From a virus: a stretch of DNA of 45,322 bases. Both the position numbers and the translations under genes were made by a program. The stretch is from IMG/VR virus record IMGVR_UViG_3300032092_002150, positions 1 through 45,322 of that record; one strand, written 5' to 3'. The first letter of the stretch is position 1; each line of letters starts with the position of its first letter. Under the pieces are notes generated by a model that had not been told where the DNA came from, ran no database searches, and saw only the letters and a program-made list of their open reading frames with translations. Positions 5,727 to 12,355 of the stretch are shown piece by piece.

Positions 5727-6656
5727 ATGGACATTCAAACACTACGCAAAATGCGCAACACCGACTTCTCTAAAATCGCATCTGAGTTCGACAAGATCGC
5801 GAGTCCAGCAGGAGAAAAAAAATCCTATGATGACGACCGAATCTGGAAATTAACACCAGATAAAGCTGGTAACGCATCTGCGGTTATTCGGTTCTTACCA
5901 CATACTCAAGGCGACGAACTCCCATTCGTTAAAGTCTTCAGTCATTCATTCCAAGGTCCAACTGGAAAGTGGTATATTCAAAACTCCCTTACTACTCTTG
6001 GCGAAAATGACCCAGTTGGTGAACTCAATTCTAAGTTGTGGAACTCAGGATCTGAATCCAACAAAGAAATTGCTCGCAAGCAAAAACGTAAGTTGAGTTT
6101 CGTTGCTAACATCTATATTGTTAGTGACCCAGCAAAACCAGAAAACAACGGCAAGGTATTCTTGTTTAAATTCGGCAAGAAAATCTTTGACAAACTTATG
6201 GACAAAGCTCGTCCTACTTTTGCTGAAGATAAACCAGTAAACGTCTTTGATTTGTGGGAAGGCGCAGACTTTAAACTACGTATGCGCAAGGTTGATGGTT
6301 ACCCAAACTACGACCAATCCACATTCGCTGATGCTACACCATTATTGTCTGGTGACGAAGATCAACTTCTTGAAGTAGTCGGTAAACAATATCGATTGGC
6401 AGAGTTCCTTGATCGTAAGAACTTTAAGTCTTATGAAGAACTATCCCGAATCCTTAGCGATGTGTTAAGCGAAGGTGGGTCAGCTGTTCGCAGTGCTGCT
6501 TCGATGTCTGATGATGAAGATTATGTTGCACCAGTTCCACCAAAGTCAGTTGGTGCATCTAAGCCAGCGCCAGCACCAAAGGTAGCTACTAACTCTACGC
6601 CAGATGATGACGAAGATGTTATGGCTTACTTTAATAAGATCGCCCAAGAATCATAA
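5727..6656 (+). CDS. 32: Single-stranded DNA-binding protein gp32
   Basis: A 309-residue T4-type ssDNA-binding protein that coats replication and recombination intermediates. Order of features: N-terminal cooperative-binding region (1-20), OB-fold core with RIWKLTPDKAGNASAVIRFLP (38-58), KWYIQNSLTTLG (81-92), RKQKRKLSFVANIYIVSDP and GKVFLFKFGKKIFDK, FDLWEGADFKLRMRKVDGYPNYD, a proline/alanine linker (about 255-290), and an acidic C-terminal tail (DDDEDVMAYF) that recruits partners such as gp59. The T4 zinc ligands are missing: H73 is kept, but the three cysteines of T4 (C77, C87, C90) correspond to residues other than Cys, as in aquatic T4-likes. AAAGGA lies six bases upstream of the ATG. Confidence 0.95.
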   Translation: MDIQTLRKMRNTDFSKIASEFDKIASPAGEKKSYDDDRIWKLTPDKAGNASAVIRFLPHTQGDELPFVKVFSHSFQGPTGKWYIQNSLTTLGENDPVGELNSKLWNSGSESNKEIARKQKRKLSFVANIYIVSDPAKPENNGKVFLFKFGKKIFDKLMDKARPTFAEDKPVNVFDLWEGADFKLRMRKVDGYPNYDQSTFADATPLLSGDEDQLLEVVGKQYRLAEFLDRKNFKSYEELSRILSDVLSEGGSAVRSAASMSDDEDYVAPVPPKSVGASKPAPAPKVATNSTPDDDEDVMAYFNKIAQES

Positions 6657-6676
6657 AGCGATTTTCATAGCAATAA

Positions 6677-6705
6677 AAAAGCCACCTTCGGGTGGCTTTT
6701 CTTTT
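6677..6705 (+). terminator. Bidirectional terminator between gp32 and the minus-strand block
   Basis: A six-pair GC-rich stem (GCCACC, GGTGGC) is closed by a TTCG tetraloop and flanked by A and T runs (AAAA at 6677-6680, TTTTCTTTT at 6697-6705). It follows the gp32 stop by 21 bases and reaches the stop codon of the opposing 824-residue gene. The symmetric flanks let it work on both strands. Confidence 0.92.
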
Positions 6706-9178
6706 AGAACGCATACTTAGAGTCATTATATTTCGATAACGACGAGTCATTGTTTCGTATAGGTGGTTTTATTGCAGTAGTTGTTCTCTGTTGAACATTC
6801 GTTTGACTTACTGTGTTTGTTGAATTCACCTGCGTTCCACCTTGACCTTCTTTCGCTGTTGCTACATCTTTAGAAAAAGAATCAACAGCCTTTGATGATG
6901 TGGGCGCATTTGCTGGTTTTACAGCACCCTCATCAAATCCCTTTTTACCTGATGCTAATGCGTCAGCTTCCATCTTTTTATTTGCTGTGTCGAATTCAGG
7001 TTTTTGTTTTGCGTATTGCGCTTCAACTTCTGCTGGGTATGGATATTTGTTATCTTTATCCATCATTTTTTTCATACTGATCGCACGCATCTGTTTATCG
7101 GACAATGGACTTCCTGCAACAAAATCATCTCCAGCAATCTGTATTTTTTCAGTTTTGGTTGTAACAGAACCACCAGCTGGTTTCGCTGCAGCTGGTTTCG
7201 CTGCATCTGCTTTTGGTGATGATGCTGTTGCGGTAGCAGCTGCTGCTTGCGCTGCCTCTGCCTTTGGTGTTGCGGTAGCAGCTGCTGCTTGCTCTTTACC
7301 TTTACCTTCTGATTCTTTTTTCTTACCTTTGTTTTGGCGATCAGATATCTCTCTCATCTTCGCTTTATATTCTGGCGACTCAATCTTCTTCGCTATGGCG
7401 ATAAACTTTTTCGCAGCATCATCCATTGCTGCAGCATCATTAGCCGATTCAGCTTTACCGAATGCATCCCATTGCTTCATTGCTTCATCTACATCTTCTT
7501 TCTTACCGCTAAGATTATATCCTGATTCGTAGCCAGCAATAGTATGACCACCAATTTTTTCTTGTTGAACCTTTGCACGTGAAAACTTTACTTCTGCTTC
7601 TTTCGGTGCTGTTTGTGTATTAGGTGCATTCGCCAGAGTTTCTGTTTTGGCAGCAGCACCTGACTTGTCAGGATTAGGACCACTAAATGCATTTACAATT
7701 TTACCACCTGTCTCACCCAAGAAACTTCCTGCTTTACCACCAAGAAAAGATCCACCAAGACCACCAACTGCTGCACCAATTAATCCACCAACAGCAGTTC
7801 CAAGTACAGGAACAACTGAGCCAATAGCAGCTCCAACTGCTGCGCCTTTGAGCGCACCAACTGTTCCGCCAACTGCCATTCCCGTACCCTCACCAATCGC
7901 ACCACCTTTTTCTACAGTTGCTTCTTCAGCAGTTATCTCACCCTTCGCTAACTTTTCGTTTGCGCCAGTATAACCTGAATATGCAGTGTAAGCGCCAGCA
8001 CCAACTGATGCTATGGCTGCAGCTGGACCAGCAAATTTACTGGCACCTTGTAGTAGGCTTCCTGCTTTAGATGCTATGCCACCGATCTTACCTACTTTAC
8101 CTGCTTTTTTACCACCTTTACCCAACATATCCATAGCACTATCTGCTACATCACCTATACTACTTCCGCTACCACCTGCTTTAACCGCAGCCAATAGTTC
8201 TGCGTCAGCTTTTGCAATTCTTGTTTTTTCTTCGCGCCACTCTTCCAAATAAATTGGGAACGCAGCTGTGTTTTCTTGAACATTTGAAAACAATTCATTT
8301 TGTGTGTTCATCAAGCGAAGGTTTTCTAATTCAGTTTCTTTAGCGCCACCAAGAACATCACCACCATCTCCCTTAGAAGGGAATGGAATTACATTTGATG
8401 GCATCTCTGATGCAGCTGGACCAGCAACTGACGCAGCCATTCCACCAAGAACACCCTTTACTTCTTGCTTTCTAAATTTGTCTACAGACAATTCTTCAGC
8501 TTGGGCTGTTTCTAATGCTTTCTTTTGTCGTTTACCACCAATTGATTTACCTAATTCTTCTTCGCTTATGCCACTGGCCATTAGCGAGTCCATCTTGTAC
8601 TTTTCAGCTTGTGTTTTTGCCTGCGCTGGCGCAAACTTTTCTTCGTGTTGTTTAATGTAGTATTGTCTTACCTTCTCATCATCCCCACCGAATTGTTTTA
8701 AATTCTTCATCTGAGGATTCATCTTCATCAACGTGTCGGCACGTTTTAATTTATCTTCACGTCTACCAGCAAGATTACCAAAGAAACTATCATCCTTCAT
8801 TCCAAATACGGATTTACCTAAACCACGTACACTTCCCAACTTATACTTTAACGAATCTTGATCGAAGGGGTCTCGTTTTCCATCAGATCCTTTTCGTCCT
8901 AGCAGTCCATCTTTAAATTGATCTTTTACGGTTCTCTGATCAAATGTGCCACCTTGCTTATAATTTACTTCACCTGCTCCACTAGATTTAATGCCACCAC
9001 CACGAACAGCTAATGCTAATTTTTCCAAATTGGTTGCTAGTTTCTCACTAGTCTTAACCAATTTCTCATTCACATCAAGCGACTTCTTTTCCAGTTCTTT
9101 TGACTGTTGATCAACTTGAGATGTGCCTGATGAGTCACGATATTGACTCATTGGAATAATTTTTGCTAGGTTTGCCAT
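6704..9178 (-). CDS. Large glycine-zipper protein, candidate tape measure (gp29 position)
   Basis: An 824-residue protein of low sequence complexity. Regions: an N-terminal coiled coil (about 24-58, KELEKKSLDVNEKLVK); a charged helical part (about 60-220); a long Gly/Ala-rich hydrophobic part (about 365-500) with glycine-zipper patterns such as GAAVGAAIGSVVPVLGTAVG, able to form membrane helices; a Lys/Glu helical part; an Ala/Pro/Lys low-complexity stretch with two related copies (about 630-680); and a Thr/Gln-rich end. Tape-measure proteins combine coiled coils with such hydrophobic segments and stand directly after the tail assembly chaperone genes, as here after gp26 and the gp51-like segment. 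No direct similarity to T4 gp29 is visible to me. It could alternatively be a hub or ejected protein. The ATG follows the preceding stop with no gap. Confidence 0.62.
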   Translation of the reverse strand: MANLAKIIPMSQYRDSSGTSQVDQQSKELEKKSLDVNEKLVKTSEKLATNLEKLALAVRGGGIKSSGAGEVNYKQGGTFDQRTVKDQFKDGLLGRKGSDGKRDPFDQDSLKYKLGSVRGLGKSVFGMKDDSFFGNLAGRREDKLKRADTLMKMNPQMKNLKQFGGDDEKVRQYYIKQHEEKFAPAQAKTQAEKYKMDSLMASGISEEELGKSIGGKRQKKALETAQAEELSVDKFRKQEVKGVLGGMAASVAGPAASEMPSNVIPFPSKGDGGDVLGGAKETELENLRLMNTQNELFSNVQENTAAFPIYLEEWREEKTRIAKADAELLAAVKAGGSGSSIGDVADSAMDMLGKGGKKAGKVGKIGGIASKAGSLLQGASKFAGPAAAIASVGAGAYTAYSGYTGANEKLAKGEITAEEATVEKGGAIGEGTGMAVGGTVGALKGAAVGAAIGSVVPVLGTAVGGLIGAAVGGLGGSFLGGKAGSFLGETGGKIVNAFSGPNPDKSGAAAKTETLANAPNTQTAPKEAEVKFSRAKVQQEKIGGHTIAGYESGYNLSGKKEDVDEAMKQWDAFGKAESANDAAAMDDAAKKFIAIAKKIESPEYKAKMREISDRQNKGKKKESEGKGKEQAAAATATPKAEAAQAAAATATASSPKADAAKPAAAKPAGGSVTTKTEKIQIAGDDFVAGSPLSDKQMRAISMKKMMDKDNKYPYPAEVEAQYAKQKPEFDTANKKMEADALASGKKGFDEGAVKPANAPTSSKAVDSFSKDVATAKEGQGGTQVNSTNTVSQTNVQQRTTTAIKPPIRNNDSSLSKYNDSKYAF

Positions 9179-9319
9179 TTATCTTTTACTCGCTAATCTT
9201 TGTTTTTCTTCTTCTAGGTATTGAAGCAACATCGTAACATATATGTCTCTCTCAAATGGAATCATATTTTCAATCTCAGCCAAGGAATACTTATGGTATT
9301 GCATGAGAGAAAAGTTCAT
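9179..9319 (-). CDS. 51: gp51-like tail/baseplate hub assembly segment, probably made by frameshift
   Basis: A 46-residue frame from the first ATG (MNFSLMQYHKYSLAEIENMI, then PFERDIYVTMLLQYLEEEKQ). The IENMIPFERDIYVTMLLQYLEEE block is the pattern of short proteins placed at the gp51 (hub assembly) position in aquatic T4-likes and of the C-terminal part of tail assembly chaperones. There is no convincing ribosome binding site before the ATG (TTGGGAAACTTTTATAAA). The frame is open for 14 codons further upstream, back into the T8 run at the gp26 stop, so the segment could be made as a gp26 extension by -1 frameshifting (60 extra residues). Its stop TAA abuts the ATG of the 824-residue tape-measure candidate. 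T4 gp51 itself is longer, so the name is by position. Confidence 0.78.
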   Translation of the reverse strand: MNFSLMQYHKYSLAEIENMIPFERDIYVTMLLQYLEEEKQRLASKR

Positions 9320-9357
9320 TTTATAAAAGTTTCCCAAATCCTCATGACTGAGATTAA

Positions 9358-10071
9358 TTAAAAAAAACTTTCAACACCCTCCAAGGTTCTATTGTTTTCT
9401 TTTTCACAAACAGGGCACTTAAATGTCACACTGTGTTTTAGTTTTGGCATCGTATCAAAAAAGATTTCAATTTTCTTGAACTGTTGTTGCGTCAAACTAT
9501 TTAAAAAGTCTGTCATCTCTTGCTTGGTTTGTTCTTTTGCATGAAACACTTCTTCATCATTATACACATAATCAATGCAGTCAGCAACCACATCAAAAAT
9601 TGCTTCGATATTACCATTACGCAAACTCTCAAGAGCAATGAGAGTGGTAATATTTGGATACTTCATCATAATTCCAAGACCATTGTGTAGATCAACCTTT
9701 AAGGTATGATCTTTTACACCATGTACTTCAATTTTACTAATGTCTATTTGTTGTTGAGACTTTGCTTTTTCGTCATCGCAGGTGTCGCAGTAAAATAGAA
9801 GATCGACATACTCACCGACAGATTTAGAGCGTAACTGTGTGAAGATAAATTCTAAGTCAAAGATTGCCAATGCATCAACATCTATTGGTTCTTTAACACA
9901 AGAAGAAACAATTTCCTTCAATGTGTCAACCATAATGTTTATGTCTGCGCTTTGTTGCGCCAGCAATAATGCCTTTTCTTCTTTCACAAGAAAGGGTCTA
10001 ATCTTAATTTCCTTCTGCGTTGAGGGAATTTTAATTGTGTATATCGGTGTCTGTATAATAGGTAAAGCCAT
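9358..10071 (-). CDS. 26: Baseplate hub / tail assembly protein gp26
   Basis: A 237-residue protein of the T4 gp26 family. The N-terminal pattern PIYTIKIPSTQKEIKIRPFLVKEEKALLLA (about 9-38; only fragments quoted elsewhere) is diagnostic: a beta hairpin followed by RPFLVKEEK. FDLEFIFTQLRSKSVGE (71-87) is the second conserved block. Two CxxC pairs (C95/C98 and C219/C222) could form a four-cysteine zinc ribbon. T4 gp26 (208 residues) is needed for hub assembly but its biochemical role is unclear; together with gp51 it sits where other phages encode tail assembly chaperones. Its stop codon is preceded by a slippery T run. The start ATG is five bases after the gp16 stop on the same strand. Confidence 0.88.
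   Translation of the reverse strand: MALPIIQTPIYTIKIPSTQKEIKIRPFLVKEEKALLLAQQSADINIMVDTLKEIVSSCVKEPIDVDALAIFDLEFIFTQLRSKSVGEYVDLLFYCDTCDDEKAKSQQQIDISKIEVHGVKDHTLKVDLHNGLGIMMKYPNITTLIALESLRNGNIEAIFDVVADCIDYVYNDEEVFHAKEQTKQEMTDFLNSLTQQQFKKIEIFFDTMPKLKHSVTFKCPVCEKENNRTLEGVESFF
9360..9367 (-). other. Slippery T8 run, candidate -1 ribosomal frameshift site
   Basis: On the minus strand the gp26 gene ends GAA AGT TTT TTT TAA, so the heptamer T TTT TTT lies in the X XXY YYZ phase immediately before the stop. A -1 slip would continue TTA ATT AAT CTC and stay open for 60 codons through the gp51-like segment, giving a 297-residue fusion beside the 237-residue gp26. Position at the end of the first of two small genes before a tape-measure candidate matches the lambda G/G-T arrangement. 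Confidence 0.65.
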
Positions 10072-10075
10072 GTTC

Positions 10076-10492
10076 TTAATCTCCTTTAGTCATATTCTTA
10101 ATTAACTTATTCAACTCAGTAGTACTTCCAACAAAAATTGCGTTATTGTTGGTTATCTGTTTCGACTTTTCTTTTTCTACAGGATCATCTAGTTTTTGTT
10201 TCTGTTTATGTAGATCCATCAATTGCTGGTTTGCGTCGACCAACTGTTTCATTAAATTCCCAACTACTTCGAATGCTCTTGGGTGTTCAGATTGTTTGGC
10301 AATTTCTAAGGCACTTACCAAGGCTTCGTGCCCTTGTTTAAGTAGCGCTTGAATGTTACCTCTCGTTAAAGTATAATCATCTTCAACTTTTTCATTAGAT
10401 GGTTTTATTATTTCTCCATCTTGTGTTATAATTTCTGTTTTCATTGTACTCTCAATGTCAAAAACTTCATTTAATTTATCATCCATTTTCAT
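10076..10492 (-). CDS. 16: Terminase small subunit gp16
   Basis: A 138-residue protein of the T4 gp16 family, the ring-forming DNA-recognition subunit that works with the gp17 ATPase/nuclease during headful packaging. The conserved central part is present: RGNIQALLKQGHEALVSALE, then QSEHPRAFEVVGNLMKQLVD (helical hairpin), and the C-terminal NAIFVGSTTELNKLIKNM that characterises the family in aquatic T4-likes. It is a little shorter than T4 gp16 (164). It lies between gp54 and gp26 in the minus-strand block rather than next to gp17, which is not in the window. The gap to gp54 is two bases, so it is part of the same operon. Confidence 0.86.
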   Translation of the reverse strand: MKMDDKLNEVFDIESTMKTEIITQDGEIIKPSNEKVEDDYTLTRGNIQALLKQGHEALVSALEIAKQSEHPRAFEVVGNLMKQLVDANQQLMDLHKQKQKLDDPVEKEKSKQITNNNAIFVGSTTELNKLIKNMTKGD

Positions 10493-10494
10493 AA

Positions 10495-11250
10495 TTAAAT
10501 TGTATTCCCTCTCACACCTAAACGAAGTGAACCATCAGGATCAGCAGGATCTAACCCTCTTGCTCTCATCTCTCTAACATATTCTGACTCAGAAGATTGA
10601 CGAGATTGCGATGATGGTGATATGTTTGCTGCAACCTGCGGTATAATAACCTCGCCAGGAGATAGAGCAGGGTCGGATTCTATTGCTGATTGTTTTTGTG
10701 CCACTGCTGCTTTTCCAAAGTTTAGAATTTCATAATATCTATATTGCATCTGCACCTGTAGCCTCATAACATCTTTGGCTTCATATGATAACTGTATTGC
10801 GCTAATTTGTTTTGGGTAACATTCAAATAGTTTAACACCATACGTTCTATTGTTTTCACTATCCAATGTGACTACTGTCATATCAACTGTGTAATCTTTG
10901 TAGTAGGAGAATGTTCTTGTCTTTGTGTTTTGAATGTTCGATGCCCACGAATCAAAAAATCCCTTAATCCACATATCTCTGTCGCAATAAAATGTCAACT
11001 GAAGTGGATCAAAAATTCTTTCGTATGGAATCTCTCTAAATTCACCGAATGTTCTTGATTGTGTTGATGTATATGAGAGACCAGGAAGAGATGCCTGTTC
11101 GCAGTACAATAACATTGTTCTCCAATTACTATCCTCTTTATACTGCGTGTCCTTTAGAACTTTTGGCTTTGCGATAGTAACCTCAAACTTAGAAGGCTTC
11201 GCTAGTCCCGATACCTTTATCGCTGAAATGAATTCGTTTAGCGTGCTCAT
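10495..11250 (-). CDS. 54: Baseplate tail-tube initiator gp54-like
   Basis: A 251-residue protein of the T4 tube-protein fold family (gp54/gp19). Visible features are LNEFISAIKVSGLAKPSKFEV at the start, MLLYCEQASLPGLSYTSTQSR (about 46-66), the RTFGEFREIPYERIFDPLQLTFYCDRD strand region, and LFECYPKQISAIQLSYEAKDV. The separate longer gp48 and the baseplate setting favour gp54, on which the tail tube polymerises, over the main tube protein gp19. The C-terminal 55 residues are Ser/Arg-rich and probably disordered. The start overlaps the end of the upstream gene by four bases (ATGA). Confidence 0.8.
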   Translation of the reverse strand: MSTLNEFISAIKVSGLAKPSKFEVTIAKPKVLKDTQYKEDSNWRTMLLYCEQASLPGLSYTSTQSRTFGEFREIPYERIFDPLQLTFYCDRDMWIKGFFDSWASNIQNTKTRTFSYYKDYTVDMTVVTLDSENNRTYGVKLFECYPKQISAIQLSYEAKDVMRLQVQMQYRYYEILNFGKAAVAQKQSAIESDPALSPGEVIIPQVAANISPSSQSRQSSESEYVREMRARGLDPADPDGSLRLGVRGNTI

Positions 11251-11846
11251 CTTGTTTTCCTTATAGAGTCTGCCCAGACTGTTTCTTTTTTAGCCCCAAC
11301 GAATCTTTCAACAGGTAACATCATTGCAGTTGACCAGTCGCTTGCTGGTACAAACTTAAACTGAGATTTAACGTGATTGTCTAGGTAGTGTTTTATACAA
11401 GGTTTCGCAAGATTAAACTTAGATAGACCAGAGATTGTTTCCCATGAATATCTTATTCTTGTTGTCTCATCTAATTTACTGTTAGACGCAAACATCATTA
11501 GACGATCTAATAATCTAACACGCAGTTGGTAGGGTAAATAATGCATGTTTAAACCCATGAACCCACCTGGAATTTTTTGATATGGAAAAACCAGTGGGAA
11601 TAGGTCGTAGTATGGTAACGTATCTTTTGTCTTTGGGTCATATAAAAACATGAACAGTTTTCCTGGAGCAATTTTACCTTTTAATCTATCAGCCTCATTG
11701 TTCATAACCTTGTTGGGTGTGAGGAATCGCTGCTTTCCAGATAAAAGCAATGCCTGTTGTTCGTACCAAGTTTTAGATTTTCCCGCAATATTTGGGTCCA
11801 TTCTAAACTTGTCGAACAGGGATTGGAATGATTCGTTTTTAGCCAT
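11247..11846 (-). CDS. Conserved T4-like structural or packaging protein (199 aa), unassigned
   Basis: A 199-residue soluble protein with conserved-looking blocks: TWYEQQALLL, PGKLFMFLYDPKTKDTLPYY (about 62-81), FPLVFPYQKIPGGFMGLNMHYLPY, FNLAKPCIKHYLDNHVKS and SDWSTAMMLPVERFVGA. I associate these with a protein shared by T4-like phages of aquatic bacteria without a firm function. Its place between gp4 and gp54 corresponds to the T4 region holding gp2 (DNA end protector) and gp3 (tail completion), so either role is possible, but I see no similarity that decides. It is coupled to gp54 by an ATGA overlap. No membrane segment. Confidence 0.75.
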   Translation of the reverse strand: MAKNESFQSLFDKFRMDPNIAGKSKTWYEQQALLLSGKQRFLTPNKVMNNEADRLKGKIAPGKLFMFLYDPKTKDTLPYYDLFPLVFPYQKIPGGFMGLNMHYLPYQLRVRLLDRLMMFASNSKLDETTRIRYSWETISGLSKFNLAKPCIKHYLDNHVKSQFKFVPASDWSTAMMLPVERFVGAKKETVWADSIRKTR

Positions 11847-11855
11847 ATTGTATAT

Positions 11856-12302
11856 TTATCTAGTTTGTGACAGCCCAAGTTCATATTCAGTAATTATCTT
11901 AAAATGCCATCCTCTGTCTTTGGCATAAGAATCGGCAGCTTTCCACTTGGCTTGATTTATGACAAAGGTGGAAGATTCTGTAAGATATCGTTTAGTTTGT
12001 CTCCCAGGATAACTTGGGGGCTGTGTTTGGTTATAAGGTTTTACCTCAACCAAATAGGTTGAGAGTTTCCCTGTTTTATCTCTTGCCTGAATCCTAAAAT
12101 CTATAAAATACCGATGAACCTTGTCATCAATGGGCGATCTATAAGGAACAACTGTTTCCTCTGAAGACCACTTTATAATAGACGTGCTTCGATCACACCA
12201 TGAGGCGAATCTGGTTTCCCAGCTCGATCTCATAATGATATTGGTTGGGTCACCATCATATTTTTCTGGATTCGATGGTTTATATTTTCTCTTGTGAAAC
12301 AT
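11856..12302 (-). CDS. 4: Head completion nuclease gp4
   Basis: A 148-residue protein of the T4 gp4 (gp50/65) family, needed to complete heads before tail joining. It carries a PD-(D/E)XK-like nuclease pattern: MRSSWETRFASW (E29), YFIDFRI (D68), and LVEVKPYNQTQPP with E86 and K88, followed by INQAKWKAADSYAKDRGWHF and FKIITEYEL, the usual C-terminal strand. Length matches T4 gp4 (150). It is the first gene of the minus-strand block. The ATG is at the edge of the divergent intergenic region, whose inverted repeat would supply its promoter. Confidence 0.88.
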   Translation of the reverse strand: MFHKRKYKPSNPEKYDGDPTNIIMRSSWETRFASWCDRSTSIIKWSSEETVVPYRSPIDDKVHRYFIDFRIQARDKTGKLSTYLVEVKPYNQTQPPSYPGRQTKRYLTESSTFVINQAKWKAADSYAKDRGWHFKIITEYELGLSQTR

Positions 12303-12345
12303 AACTAAATAATAGAAGGCTTACCTTATTTAACATATTTAGTTA
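12302..12345. promoter_or_regulatory. Divergent intergenic inverted repeat with two CTAAATA late-type motifs
   Basis: The 53-base gap between the divergent gp4 and gp48 genes carries a perfect 10-base inverted repeat: TAACTAAATA at 12302-12311 and TATTTAGTTA at 12336-12345. Each arm holds CTAAATA, a close variant of the late consensus, reading inward: the left arm toward gp48 (ATG 45 bases on) and the right arm toward gp4 (ATG 34 bases on). It is the only place from which both structural operons can start. It may be two late promoters or an operator. Confidence 0.55.
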
Positions 12346-12355
12346 GAGAATCCAG

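Noticed and set aside
6900-7973. Long plus-strand reading frames opposite the 824-residue gene
   Set aside because: They mirror the low-complexity Ala/Gly/Lys coding of the minus-strand gene, have Ser/Ala/Pro-rich or Leu-poor compositions typical of shadows, and lack ribosome binding sites.
9319-9345. Short frame ATGAGGATTTGGGAA... upstream of the gp51-like ATG as an independent gene
   Set aside because: It ends after nine codons and overlaps the open -1 frame that extends gp26; no evidence it is made.
11851-11860. GATAAATATA on the minus strand as a late promoter for the 199-residue gene
   Set aside because: It lies only 5 bases before the ATG, which would leave no room for a transcription start and leader. 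The gene is in an operon with gp4.
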